Below are positions 23,218-35,983 of a stretch of 64,000 nucleotides of DNA, one piece after another; within the stretch, counting starts at the first letter, position 1; every line of letters begins with the position of its first letter. The stretch lies in assembly GCA_026874595.1 (NCBI GenBank), contig CM049313.1:70610659-70674658 (forward strand), in the 5' to 3' direction. The notes under the pieces were generated by a model, which made no database searches, was not told the origin of the DNA, and was given only the letters and a program-made list of their open reading frames with translations. The position numbers were made by a program, and so were the translations under genes. This stretch comes from Sipunculus nudus. Lineage: Eukaryota > Annelida > Sipuncula > Golfingiida > Sipunculidae.

Positions 23218-25668
23218 CTGGAAGAATAATGCAAATAGCAAATACAAAGGTTTATCTTTTTACGAAGCATCACAGTTTACACTCTGCAAGAGACATCACA
23301 TAAACAAGCCAATATGATAGTTCATAATAAACATCAACATAAATGCTAGCCTGCTTATCTTCTAGACTTCCACTATCCCTTGCCACTTGTACATGATTAA
23401 AGTTACTTGCAGCTCTATGACATACTGGTATGTCCAACTATCTACTGTCAACTATCTACAACGATCTACTTTAATTACCTTAGGATCTGTAGAACTGTTT
23501 GATCTACTGGAGCTGTATACATGAGCACATCTTTCTGTACCAAACAGAGTACTGATATATATAGCACTAGATATTCTGCTAAAAATGTTTTCAGATATGA
23601 ATACTGCCTTTATCATAGATGGCACTGTCTCTCACATCATTAAGTAAAGGTTTAGTTCTATATAAAAAATGCTGAATGGAAATATCAAGCCTTTTTGCTG
23701 TTGAAGTAATTTTGATACTAACCAATACTCAGTAACACAGGGTATGAGTCCTCAAAAGAGATTTAAAACATACAAGAAGTGTAACTTCACTTTTTATATG
23801 AACCTTGAATTTGTTATAATATACTGACATGATAGAGGTATCATAGACAAGTTATACTCAATTACAGTTATACAGTAGCATCAATTTATCTTTAACCCTT
23901 TACTGTTTGTATTTGGTTGTCACAAAACACCCCCCTTACTGTTCAGATTAATTCTAGGTTTCTCACACTTTCAATTTTGACACACTGTACATTAATGTTA
24001 TGATTGATAATGTGATCAATTTTTGCTGGATCCTTATGAAATTTTTAACACATATTACAGAGATACCAAGCAAGTGGTTAATGACTTAACCAATCATAAA
24101 TTTCACATATATCTATTAGTAGAACCAGGTAAGTTAGGTAAATTCAGGTAATTTTATTGTCTTTATTGTTTTAGCATATTTGTACATGAATGTCTATAGT
24201 ATATCCGAGTGAAGACATTGTAGAATTTAGGAACAATAAGGGAATTATCATCCGCCGGTACCTGGTGTATTGTCATGGAAGATCTAGGTAAAACAGGTTA
24301 ATGAAATATGATTAAGGTTATTCAATTTATTATAGGTTGGGAGTTCTGAAATAAATTAGACAAAACAATATATGATTTGTTCTAAGAAATTTATAAAAAA
24401 AAAATAAACTTGTATATTTGACATGAAATATCATGTTGATTTGAATAAGGGTAGATTGCAATTGCCTACCTGTTCAGGTATGAAGAACTAATTAAGACCA
24501 GGTGAACTTCAAAGAAAGGTGATAAAAATGTAAACTGACAGATTTATCCATCAAATATGTATAAAACCCTATGAAAGTAGCCAGAAGTCCACCAGAATGG
24601 TTAAATCTAACATTTATATATGTATTTCAACCTTTGTAATGTTAACTTTGACCGTTTTGGTACTCCCGGTAAAGCGTGTATTTCCCGTTTTGTCGCCCGG
24701 TGACAGTTCTTTTCGGGGAATCCCCGTGGAATTGCATGATGGTTAACAATGTCAAAACGATGTCAGACGTCTTTTTTTATCTAAAGACATAATAAACATT
24801 CTCAAATTTCAGTCAGGAAACTTTATTGAACATCTTTTCATATTTATTTTGTTCAAAACATATTCTGAGATTTGTCAAAGCACGAGGTCTATCGAGCGGC
24901 AAGTCCGACGGCCGCCATCTTGAAAATTTGTGACATCGCTCGACCTTCATAACAGGCATCATAAACACAGAAAATGGCTTTAGGAATGAGACATATTCAC
25001 ATTTTAAGTACAAAATGATAATAATTTAGATAGATACCGATCTTTTGTGGAAGTTTTATTTGAGTTATTGTCAAAACAACCCGGCACGGTCAGTTGAAAC
25101 ATTGCGCTTGTTGGCGACCCTTGTGTCACTTGCCGACTCATTTCAACCAATCGGCTTGCCAACAGAGTCCTAATTAGAATTTAAATAATATTCACGAGAA
25201 ATTCCCATGTAAATAAATAAAAAATAATCAACTTTACGGTAGGGGTGTCCCTGAACAATATGGAAATGTGTTCAATGGCGTGGCATAGATATTTAAGCAA
25301 ATAATTAGCAGGGAAAAATGCATTAGGACGGTGAGTCCATCGTGCGTTATCGTGGCTTATGAATACAGCGTATTAGTTATGTGACGGGCGTCCAGGGGGC
25401 GTCCCAAACAGCAATCGGTTAAGGGTGGGGGGGGGGGGGGATGACTAGAAGGTGTGGAAACGTAATCAGTTGAGACATCTTTTTGTATTTTGTAATTTAT
25501 TTACTTGAACCCTCGTTTACCCAACAGACAGCACACTTTTTGTTTAACATTTTGTACTTATAATGAAATGTCACCTGCGAAAAAAAGGATTCATCACGAG
25601 GGTTTTACCTCATAGTTAATTTTACATATACAATTTTACAGTCTTATTGAGCAGGAATTCGGAAATAA
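23218..25668. other. Intron 4 sequence with a GC-richer island at 24640-25180
   Basis: Mostly AT-rich with no repeat recognised. The island contains GGCCGCCATCTTGAAAA (a YY1-type site, 24910-24926) and CAACCAATCGG (CCAAT box near 25146), unlike its surroundings. A short ATGGCGGCC reading frame starts there on the minus strand but stops after nine codons. Confidence 0.4.
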
Positions 25669-26528
25669 ACTAGATGTGGTTGGACAATGGTCCTCAGAGG
25701 GATCCGCATTTCTGCAAGTGCTGGACTAGTTTACTTTTGGGTGAATAATTAAGTTAAATTTGTAAAATATGACAAACAGAAACAGGTTTTTATCCATATG
25801 CATGAGGGAAAAATCCTACTGGATCAAATGATATTATAGAAAATATGTCTGAAATAATGTGTGCAATAGAAAATCACCGAATATAATCTGTTAGGCATAT
25901 TTGATTTTTAACCAGTCTGTAATTCAATAGGTCTGGAGCCCTCATAGGCACCAATGATCCCTGTGTACTTGGGTAAGCTGCAGTAGGTTGTTGTTAAGTT
26001 ATTGTGTGCGAAAGAAAATCAGCCATCAGGCTGTGGCGGCCATATTGGAATTCCAACAGGTCTGTATTCAATAGGTCTGGATCCCTTATAGGTACCAATC
26101 ATCGCTGTGAATCTGGGAAAGCTGCAGTAGGTTGTTGTTGAGTTATTGCGCGTGAAAGAAAATCAGCGATTGGGCTGTGGTGGCCATATTGGAATTCCAA
26201 CAAGTCTGTAATTCGATAGGTCTGGAGCCCTCATAGGTACCAATCAACCCTGTGAATTTGGGAAAGCTGCAGTATGTTTTTGTTGAGTTATTGCGTGTGA
26301 AATAAAATCAGCGATTGGGCTGTGGCGGCCATATTGGCATTCTGACAAGTCTGTAATTCGATAGGTCTGGAGCCCTCATAGGTACAAATCGACCCTGTTA
26401 AAGCTGTAGTATGTTGTTGTTGAGTTATCACACATGAAAGAAAGTGTCACTGATGGAAGGACGGAAGTACAGAAGGACGGAATGACACGGTGATCACTAT
26501 AGGGCACCGCTTGTAAAGCGGGGGTACT
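25669..26528 (+). mobile_element. Family C non-autonomous repeat element
   Basis: Starts ACTAGATGTGGTTGGACAATGG (GGAC-aatg-GTCC hairpin). About four core units of about 143 bp share CTGTGGCGGCCATATTGG, AATAGGTCTGGAGCCCTCA and TAGGTTGTTGTTGAGTTAT. It ends with GGAAGGACGGAAGTACAG, a CGCTT-gta-AAGCG hairpin and GGGGGTACT. Same plan as families B, D, E and F. Confidence 0.75.
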
Positions 26529-26661
26529 AATTAAGTTTTATTTGAGTACTCTTTTTGGCACACAGTGTGTGATGGGGAGTTTGTCCAGCACATCACTCAG
26601 GACCCCTGGCCAAGTCTGTGAGGCTATTCCTAAATAGTTGTGACGTTGTGAATGTGCTCAC

Positions 26662-26843
26662 CTTTCTATGGCTGGGCTTCGCGTCCTTGAGTTTCCTCTA
26701 CCAAACCTGACCCTCATACTGGGGTGTATGAGTCGAGGACCCGGCGGCTCGTTCATTTCACTTTCACCTTCACTTTGACTTGGAGGACTTCTTTCTCGAC
26801 TTGCATGGTTTCGGAAGCTCTCTAGAAATGTCCTTCCCCAGAG
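26662..26843 (-). CDS. RNF126: RNF126/RNF115-like, coding exon 4 (Ser/Arg/Pro-rich linker)
   Basis: A 182-bp exon, the longest seen, runs from the acceptor TTTGTTCAG to the donor GTGAGC. It begins LWGRTFLESFR and continues through a low-complexity segment rich in Ser, Glu, Pro and Arg, including RERSPPSQSEGES and RFGRGNSRTRSP. This matches the variable, probably disordered and phosphorylatable linker that separates the N-terminal finger from the central conserved region; human RNF126 is Arg-rich here too. Entry phase is 0 and exit phase 2. The next intron (about 3.4 kb) contains the family C element at 25669-26528. Confidence 0.92.
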
Positions 26844-27248
26844 CTGAACAAATAAAATGATGTTAAACAAAGTGCTGTCATCTGACTCAAGGTGTCCCAT
26901 AAAGTTTTACAAATGACTAATTGGTCATTTACTTTTGATCTTATTTACATTTGTTAGCTGCCAAACCAATGAAAGGTTTCTCATCTACTCTGGGCTTACA
27001 CGATTTTATCCTGATGTTTCCCTTTAGTAAACTGGAAGTACTGGGTACCACTGCTGACAGGCATATTAAGATACATCTGTGAAGATTAATATCTCAAAAA
27101 CCTTATGCAGTATTTCAGTGGTTGTACATATAAATAATGAGGTGATAGGTGTTTTAACTATTTCCAAGGGGGAAGATTCACGATTCTCAAATATTAATTA
27201 ATGTGATGTTTCTGGGTGTTGCATGTGGTCTTAAGGTGAGTTCAGTAT

Positions 27249-27583
27249 AGGAGTTTGGTGTATTTTTCTGAGCTAGGAGTTTGGTGTATTTTTATGAGCT
27301 AGGAGTCTGGTGTATTTTTCTAAGCTAGGAGTTTGGTGTATTTTTCTGAGCTAGGAGTTTGGTGTATTTTTCTGAGCTAGGAGTCTGGTGTATTTTTCTG
27401 AGCTAGGAGTTTGATGTATTTTTTCTATGAGTTTGATGTATTTTTCTGAGCTAGGAGTCTGGTGTATTTTTCTGAGCTAGGAGTTTGGTGCATTTTTTCT
27501 GAGCTAGGAGTTTGGTGCATTTTTCTGAGCTAGGAGTTTGGTGTATTTTTCTGAGCTAGGAGTTTGGTGCATTTTTCTGAGCT
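27249..27583. repeat. 26-bp minisatellite, about 13 units, beside the exon 3 donor
   Basis: Unit AGGAGTTTGGTGTATTTTTC plus TGAGCT, with one shortened unit near 27410-27432. On the minus (gene) strand it occupies intron 3 from about position +7, leaving only GTAAGA between the exon and the array. Confidence 0.95.
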
Positions 27584-27589
27584 TCTTAC

Positions 27590-27647
27590 CTCGGCAAACT
27601 GAGCTGCAGGATCATTCTCTGTGTTTTCTTCATTGACATCAACATCA
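27590..27647 (-). CDS. RNF126: RNF126/RNF115-like, coding exon 3 (acidic linker)
   Basis: A 58-bp exon lies between the acceptor TTGTTACAG and the donor GTAAGAAG. It supplies one base to the split codon and then 19 codons, giving DDVDVNEENTENDPAAQFAE. This acidic stretch joins the zinc finger to the central linker; a QFA motif sits at the same place in other family members. The exit phase is 0. A 26-bp minisatellite (27249-27583) starts only six bases inside the following intron. Confidence 0.9.
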
Positions 27648-27892
27648 CTGTAACAACAGCACAGTCAGTCACTGATTGAATTCCTTAATTACATGAATTT
27701 CATGAACTTTTTTTATGAAAACAGAATGAAAAAAAAATTACATCAAAACATATTTACATGCTAAATATTTTTAGTCATTTAACTGCAACAAGTGTAAATG
27801 GCAATGAAATGTAAAAGTTTTAAATAATTGTACATTCAAATTCAGCACAAAGGAAATAAATTAGCATGAATTAACACAAATCCATTAGGCCA

Positions 27893-28215
27893 AAAAAAGG
27901 TATGGTCCTCAAGCACTGTGCGCACCAATTTTAACACCCCTGTATCAAAAGTTTTTAGATTTTTAATAGAAACTTCCCAATTTTGAGCTCCAGCCATTCA
28001 GTTATTTCTTTCAAGAAAATAAAATAATACAATTTTGATAAGATTTCCTTTGTTATGGAGTGCTTTTACCTGTTGATCTAAAAAAATGATATTACTATGC
28101 TTTTTCCCTGATCATATGACATTTTTATTGAAACATACAAAAAAGGTTAAAAAAAAATTATACTGCCCGCCCTGATTTTTCTGAAAAAAAAGTCCCTGAG
28201 AACAATTTCTTTTTT
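27893..28215. mobile_element. Small MITE-like insertion, copy 2, inverted relative to copy 1
   Basis: GGCCAAAAAAAGGTATGGTC at one end and GTCCCTGAGAACAATTTC at the other; the interior matches 7905-8158 in inverse (CATATGACATTTTTATTG, CAAGAAAATAAAATAATAC). It is followed by a T-run and G-run at 28209-28240. Confidence 0.5.
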
Positions 28216-28447
28216 TTTTTGGGGGGGGGGGGGGGGGGGGCTTACAGCATGTAGTTATAAGCATCAGAATGGTAAAGGCATACATGCTGCCACCTGGTAG
28301 GCCATCAGTGAACTGAATGCACCTGTAAATAACTGTAATCAGGCATCTACAGGGTAATTTATGAGAGGGTTAATTCAATATCTTCACTATCTCAAGTGCT
28401 ATATCTTGAAGTTTCAGGAAAATTCATGAGAAAAAATTTTTACTTAC

Positions 28448-28497
28448 TCTGTCATTTCCTCTATAAATCCACTGTCACATCTAGGGCATGTGTATTC
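28448..28497 (-). CDS. RNF126: RNF126/RNF115-like, coding exon 2 (second half of zinc finger)
   Basis: A 50-bp exon follows the acceptor TTTTTTTCAG and ends at the donor GTAAGTA. It reads EYTCPRCDSGFIEEMT plus two bases of the next codon. C29 and C32 complete the C2C2 finger opened in exon 1 (C13, C16), and CPRC.SGFIEE is close to invariant in RNF126/RNF115 proteins. Entry phase 0 and exit phase 2 match the neighbouring exons exactly. The exon is far too short to show up as an open reading frame. Confidence 0.94.
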
Positions 28498-30408
28498 CTG
28501 AAAAAAAATAACAAAACACATAAATAACAAAAACTCATCCAAAACTGAATGATAAATGCAGAGGTAAAATAAAAAGCATTTTTACATTTTTACATGCCAG
28601 GTCACCATTATGAATGATGAAATACACTGACTGTACAATCAGTAATCCACTTCACTGATATTCTTCTACAAAACATACTGGCTTCACACCTGCATCCAAA
28701 GTTGGCCCTTTTATCAGCTTCTAGTTAATAAACTTCATTTTTCCAGCATTCCATTCTATTCCAGATTAAAATTGATTGGATATAACCTATTTTATCTGAA
28801 GTTTGGGTTTACACTGTCTGTGAAAACAAAATTTCATATTAAGTTTAGCTTTCATTCTATATTATTAAATATTGTGTCTGATTAACTGAATTATTGTGTG
28901 TGTGTGCACATGTATAAAAATATATAAATATATATTATATATATATATATATATATACAAACATACATACATTCATTAGGGTAGGGTTGGGATGGTTACC
29001 GTTATCCAGTATTGTCACAATATCTGCCAGCTACAGTAATTGTACCATCAACTTTCCTATAATCACCATATAACATGCATTTTTGTCCATTATTTTGATT
29101 TATAAGCAAGCCCTTTAAGTGCATTTTCTGAGAAAAAAATTGGATCATAAGGGTCATTATTGTTCAGTATAAAATTTTCTTGAATAATAATTAATATATA
29201 ATCAACTGCATGAATTTGAACACCTGTTGTGGGTGGAACTGTGTGGTTATTGAGTTCAGGATAATTCCAAAATGTCCCAAGTAGCGGAACTAATCATAGA
29301 GGACAAAAGCTGGAGAATTCCTGGAGGAAATACCATCATTAAGAAAGAGCAATTAAAAATCATATTTATCATTTTATAAAATGGAACACAAATGTCAATG
29401 TCAAAGTGTCAGTGGGTGCAAAATTTCTGAAGGGTTGCATATTTTGCCCCCATAAAAATGGGAGATGACATATTTACTCTATATTCATAATATAATTATA
29501 TATAAACTCTCCAGGATTCTCTGGCTTTTATGTAATCATGGAAAACATGGAGGAAAGTTCTGACAAGGGTGATTTGATGATGGGGCCAAGATTTCCTGTC
29601 CTTCAAGCTCACACACCTGCAGTGTCTTCATGCAACTTTCATCAAATAATAAGTGATCCTGTAACACTAACACACTGGGTATAAATGATATTAATAGTTA
29701 AACCCAACGCCTTGCCAAAGTCAAGTGCATAAAGGTGGCTCTTATTATTGTTGGTGGCTCATCCATTCATTATCTATTAATTTGAATAATGGTATCCTGA
29801 TATCATGGTATATCGCAATAAATTTTAAATAATTTTCATGATAAAAAAACTCATATCTTCCCAACACTAATAAGGTGTGTAAAAAACAAGCTCTCAAATT
29901 GAAATCAATTTTGAAACTCTAAAAAGATTCATTCTGATTATTATTTTTGTTTAATGTACCAACCAAAAGTTCACTGTGAGCTCTCTAATTTGACACAGTA
30001 GCTACAATATCAAAGCAATTTATCTTGTATGAACCCTATATCTACTTTAAGTTTAAGCTTGTGGACCATGTCGCCTGATAAAAGTTACCCTTTTCTGGTG
30101 CCCAAGGAAAAAGGTTGCCCTTACCAAGTGTTGGACAGAGTTGCCTTTGGTTGAATGTGGAAAATTAGAGATTGTGCGGTTCTGATGGCGCACTTAATGT
30201 ATCAGTACTCAGGAACATTACAAATCACAAGTCAGCGGTTAAACAACAAGAGTACTGGAGTATATTTAAAGAACATAAAAGATACAGGGTTCAAAATCAC
30301 CCAACCAGATTGGGTTTCGAGCCTGTTAGTGTTACACCTCTAGATATACTGGTGCATGCACTAATGCACTATAAAGCAGTCTCTAGATCTCTTGGACTAT
30401 TTATCCTG
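28498..30408. other. Intron 1, proximal part, no gene recognised
   Basis: AT-rich with a T/G homopolymer pair upstream and a (TA)n tract at 28920-28957. No repeat family of this window and no coding exon is evident. Confidence 0.5.
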
Positions 30409-31056
30409 GACCCCTGTTGTTGGCACCTCACTGGACACCTGCTGTTGGCACCTAATAGGACACCAGTTGGCAGCACCTCACTGGATACTTGCTGGCAGCA
30501 CCTCACTGGACCTCACTGGACACCCCCTGGCAGCACCTCACTGGACCACTGCTAACAGCACCTCACTGGACCCCTGCTCGCAGCACCTCGCTGGACATCC
30601 TCAGGAAGCACCTCACTGGACACTGGCTGGCAGCACCTCACTGGACCTCACTGGACACCAGGTGGCAACACCTCACTGGACACCCCCTGGCAGCATGTCT
30701 CACTAGGCACCCTCTGGAAGGACGGCACTGGACACCCCCTGGCAGCACCTTTCTTAACAGCACCCAGCTAGACAGCACCTTGCTGGACTCTGGGTAGCAG
30801 CACTTCAAAGTCAACAAGCTTGCAGGACATCTAACAGCACCTCTCTGAGCACTGGCCAGCAGCACGTTTCGCTGCACTTCTCTGGACACTTGGTGGCAGC
30901 ATGTCTTGCAGCACTTCTCTAGACACTCGGCGGCAGCATGTCTTAATGTAGTTCTCTGGACACTTGGCGGCAGCACGTCTTACAGCACATCTCTGGACAC
31001 TCGGCAACAGCATGTCATGCAGCACTTCTCTGGACACTTGGAGCCAGCATGTCTGG
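30409..31056. repeat. GC-richer minisatellite with two unit types
   Basis: 30409-30800 is a degenerate array of CAGCACCTCACTGGACA-type units (about 30 bp); 30838-31056 has a longer relative of about 42 bp (CACTTCTCTGGACACTTGG, CGGCAGCATGTCTT). Open frames on both strands simply mirror the repeat and give His/Trp/Pro-rich or Cys/Arg-rich peptides. Confidence 0.85.
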
Positions 31057-32088
31057 TCTCTGCAGTCTCTTTTCAATAACCCTAGCACGTCCTTGAATAC
31101 CCTTATACCGTGGAAGCTCAATATTCTCATAAGACAAATACAAAGAATGACCTGCTATTTCTACTTTGGCCCATCTACATTCATGAGCATGCTGAATACT
31201 AAATAGGCTGGGAAAAAAAAATACACTGAACCCAATGGGCCAGCACCATCACAATAGCAACATTGTACCTTTGGCACACACTCTGGCTTTTCACTGAATG
31301 ATACTATTGCATGAGAAAACAATGCTCTGACCAGTGCATCAGGTCCAGCTCAACAAATACAAACGTAAAGCTAACCCTGAATAGTGAACATGAGAAGAGA
31401 AAATAAAATATAATGACACAATCCATTTTGTGTCAGACCACTCGACTCTAAATTGCACATGACAAAAATACAGAGGGCTTCTTTTTCTTATATTATCTGA
31501 AATTTACTAACATTTATTTGGGTAAAATTGCTTAATTCTTAAAAGGTCTTAAATGGAATACTTAAGTAAGAACTGAATTGATCATCAATGAAACACCCTC
31601 CCCATATATCTGTATTCCCATTAATATAACTCTGTGGTCTGGAAATCCCATTGCATCATGTGATCATCAATGACACAAACTGTCAAAACTGACAGTTGAC
31701 ATGATAGCCGTACACAAGTTCCTGCACGAGCCTCTTCTCATGATATTCTGCTTGAAAATTTCTATGTAAAAATTTGGTGCTATTAAAAAATAATTGAATA
31801 AAACTGTTACACTGAGCATTCCTACAATTTTTGTTCATCCTAGTTACTTTTCTCAAATGATGCTCTGAAGGGATAACATTTCATGACCACAAAAGTCACA
31901 AACGGCAAATTAGGTAGCCTCATGACAATGTAATTAAACCAGATATTTTTAGTTTGCAGTGTCATCAGTTGGGGCGCCAGTAAAGTTTCAAGTACCCCCT
32001 TAATAAAGACACAAGATTCATGATAATAGGCCTATATTTTTGTGAATGAATGAACATTTTATATTTCAGTATTAATAACTGAAAAAAA
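31057..32088. other. Intron 1, central part, nothing recognised
   Basis: AT-rich, no repeat of this window and no coding segment seen. Confidence 0.5.
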
Positions 32089-34531
32089 ACAAGGGACCCA
32101 TGGGTCACAGCGCTCAGCTGATCGTGATTGGACTATAAATGTTTCTCCACTGTGATACTATATCGAGTCAATAAAGCTTATGAATATCATGGACATGTTG
32201 GGCTATTATAAAGGAATGTAATGTAATATGTGAGTAAATGATAAATGAAATAACCTGACTGATGGATTAATAGAGTCAAATATAGTGGTTTATTTTTTAT
32301 TTATTTAGGAGGGGTTGAAAATTGTGATATATTTGAGCAAATATGAATGCAATGACAGCAGTAATAAGCAGTAGTAGAATGATGATAAGGCTATTTGTTG
32401 AAAGATCTTAAGTGTATGGTAGTCTGCAAACTTTCAATTTGACAGATATGATGTTATGATTAACTATGCTGATGAAGTGATTTATGAATTTGTGACTGTA
32501 TGACACAATATCTCTTTAGTCTTGACAAGGAACATTATTGTGATGCCCACTATGTCTACATATTACACAATATTGACATAATTTCTGGCATGTACATAGG
32601 TACCTATGGACAAATAGTTATACAAAATATTAAAGTATGAATATATCTGATTCATCTTGTTCTTGCTTACTGAGGCTGACTTTAGGATGGGGTTCGGAGA
32701 AGGGAAAAGTGAGGGCAGCACGAAGGTGGATGTAGAAATATTCTATTGTAATGTTTTTCATTTATATAAGAATATGAAAAGCTAAGAGGAAAGGGGCCCT
32801 CCTACTTGGTTATAGTAAGGTTCTAAATATATGATGGCAAACTAATACTCTGACAAGACTGTCATGAAGTAAAACAGTAAAAGTTTTGAGATACTGTGAT
32901 GCATATGAAAATTTACAGATGGACAGGCAAGTGGACAGAATGGACTTATACCTTATTTCACTTTCAAGGGAATAATGCATTTAAGTTTGTATATAATCCT
33001 ATTTTTTTAGCATATCCACTTTTTCCATTAAGAAGTTTTTATCTGAATCATTTTTTATATTTACAGGTTTTATAAATTTTTAATAAAAAACCTGAAAATA
33101 TAAGTTAAAATATTAGAATTGTTGCAAAAGTTGCAATCATTATATATACAGAGTAAAAAACTGAAACTATAAGTTAAAATATTTGAATTGTTGCAAAAGT
33201 TGCAATCATCATATATCCAGAGTGTAGCTCATATTGGGTCATATTATGCATACACATATGTTTTATTATTTTTAAATCATAAATGTTTAAACTGAATTTT
33301 AAAGAAAATAATGCCACAACATGGCATCTACAAGAATATTCCTTGAATCACTACTAAAAAGTTTTGCACATTGGAGTTTTCAGTACATGTTTAATTTTAT
33401 TCACCAAAATAAAATAAAAGATTCAGTAAATTTGATAAAATAAAACATCTTTTCAAATAAAGTATACACACTGTTGGTTGAATGACGGTCAAAAAATATC
33501 ATTGTGCTAATTACTATCCCAGTTTTAATTTATTACTGGAATTAATAGACAATTTCACACCTGGTGAAGTTTTCACTCTTCTGAAGTAAGGAATTACTTA
33601 TCTCATGAACATCCACACTTTCACAAAATCTAAAATGGAGCATAGCCTTGAATAAGAATGAATCAAATACAGATTATAATAACATTCATCTAGTTTATGC
33701 ACCATCTGGGGGGGGGGGGGGGAGTGCAGGGCAGAGGGGAAGCCTGCTGGTAGTGGCCAAGCTGACCCAAGGCAAGCTGCCTGGGGTGGGTTACATAATG
33801 CAAGTGAAGGCTGTACTACTAGGTGGGCTAGATGTAAACAACACTTGACATGGTGTATGAAAACATGAATAAAAGCTATTCTTTCCAATCAATTTCTTTG
33901 AAATTTCAGATTTTAAAAGATTAAATCCTTATGTATATATGCTGTGAAAATTAAATCAACAGTGCCAAAGTTGGACAAAATTTAAGGTATTGATTTTTTA
34001 TTTTTGCCAATAACTTGAAAAATTTGCAAAATTCAGATCTAATTTTGGGTAAACAATTGAATCTTGATTATATAAAGTTATTTTCCTGAAAAAAAGTCTC
34101 TAGGTTCAGCAATTCTCATGCTAGGTGAGTAAATATATTTCCTGATTTTTAAAAAAATTGCATTATGTTTTGGCCCTTAACTTCAAAATAATACCCAATA
34201 CTGCCCTAATTTTTGGTATGTTCATTGAAAATGTATCAGAGAATTTGAATACTAAATACGATCAAAAACAGATCATTGGTTTTGATATTAGGCAGCCTTG
34301 AAGTGTAACAATAGCTTTTTTTATGGAAAACAGAGTTTTTTTCCTTAATATCTTGAAGGAACGAAGTCCTAATGACCCAATTTTCGGTATGGTAGGAGAT
34401 TTTGGGGACATATAAAGTTATGCCAACAGCTTGGGGAGCATAGAGATGTGCACTGAATGACCTACAGTCATCAAAGTGGACTGCTTGACAATGTAAGGGA
34501 ATACAACAAGAGCCTCCAAATAAATTCAATA
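32089..34531 (+). mobile_element. Family E element, copy 2, left part
   Basis: Head ACAAGGGACCCATGGGTCAC with GCGCTCAGCTGA, then the same unique 5' region as copy 1 (GGGGCCCTCCTACTTGG, TTGAATGACGGTC), a G-run at 33709-33722 and the first core units. A 72-bp segment is tandemly doubled at about 33085-33225. The family D copy interrupts it at 34532. Confidence 0.75.
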
Positions 34532-35983
34532 ACTAGAATACGGGTAGTCGACAAGCGACTACATGTATCCGCCTAAATCAGAGTGGAATGGGTGAAGTGA
34601 GGCATGGATTGAGTGGCAAGGGGAAATAGAGTGTTGCATATTAGCATGGATGTCTGCAGCCAAATTGTGTATGTAGGTTGCCCCCCCCTACCACAAAATC
34701 CAGAAAGCCGTCCAAGTTGTATACATATGCAAAATTTGAGGCAGATAAGTCAAACCACTATATGTTTATGAGTGATTTGAGCCCGTGGCAGACAAACAGA
34801 TGGACGCTGTGCAAAAATGGTTGAAGGTGGCACCACCAGTTTTGCGTATGATAAAGAGCTATGTGAGAACTATACACATGCAAAACTTTGGCCCAATCGG
34901 TCAAACGGTTCCCAAGTTATGAGCTTGGATGTCTGCTGCATAAACTAGAATGCAGGTGGCGCCACCTGTCATAAAATCAAGAGAGCTGTCGGGGATGTAT
35001 AAACCTGCAAAATTTTAGGCAGATATGTCAAACCACTGCCGAGATATGAGTGATTTTATCCCACGGCAGACAAACAGACAGGAGCTGTGCAAAAATGGCT
35101 GCAGGTGGCGCCACCAGTTTTGCGTATGATGAAGAGCTATGTGAGATCTATACACATGCAAAATTTTGGCCCAATCGGTCAAACGGTTCCCGAGATATGA
35201 GCTTAGATGTCTGCAGCGTAAACGTGAATGTAGGTGGCGCCACCTGTCATAAAATCAGAAAAGCTATCCAGGATGTATACGCATGCTGAATTTCAGGTGA
35301 AGTAGTCAAGTCACTGCAGAGATATGAGTGATTTTATCCCAAGGCAGACGAACAGATGGACACTGTGCAAACATGGTTGCAGGTGGCGCCACCATTTTTT
35401 GTGTATGTTATAAAGCTCTCCAAGGGCTACATTTGTGCAAAAAAATTTTCCTGATTGGTCAAACGGTTCCCGAGATATGAGCTTGGATGTCTGCAGCGTA
35501 AACGTGAATGTAGGTGGCGCCACCTGTCATAAAATCAGAAAAGCTATTCAGGATGTTTACGCATGCTGAATTTCAGGTGAATTAGTCTAGTCACTGCAGA
35601 GATATGAGTGATTTTAACCCAAGGCAGACGAACAGATGGACACTGTACAAACATGGTTGCAGGTGGCGCCACCATTTTTTGTGTATGTTATAAAGCTCTC
35701 CAAGGGCTACATTTGTGCAAAAAAATTTTCCTGATCGGTCAAACGGTTCCCGAGATATGTGGGTTTATGTGTGGAAACAGACGCACAAACGGACGCAGAG
35801 CGCAGAGGAAAGGTCAGAGGTCAAAACAAAATCGGGGCGCAGCAGTTCACATATGACCCGAACATAATCCCGGGTTTCGTAAAATTCTGCCCAGCGGTTA
35901 CGGAGGAGTTCTCCGGACACCTACGCGGCGGCGGCGTGCAGCTGAAAACATAGTATCCGCAAAACTCTGTTTTGGCGGATACA
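34532..35983 (+). mobile_element. Family D non-autonomous repeat element, complete copy nested in family E
   Basis: Starts ACTAGAATACGGGTAGTCG with hairpin GTAGTCG-acaag-CGACTAC and TATCCGCC. About four and a half core units of about 280 bp follow, then the unique 3' part (GGAGTTCTCCGGACACC, GCGGCGGCGG) and the hairpin CCGCAAAAC-tct-GTTTTGGCGG, ending GGCGGATA, the inverse of the 5' TATCCGCC. This copy defines the family ends that are damaged at 5176. Confidence 0.8.

Noticed and set aside
30172-31130. Overlapping open frames on both strands (His/Trp/Pro- and Cys/Arg-rich)
   Set aside because: Both strands are open across the same minisatellite; the peptides repeat with the DNA unit.
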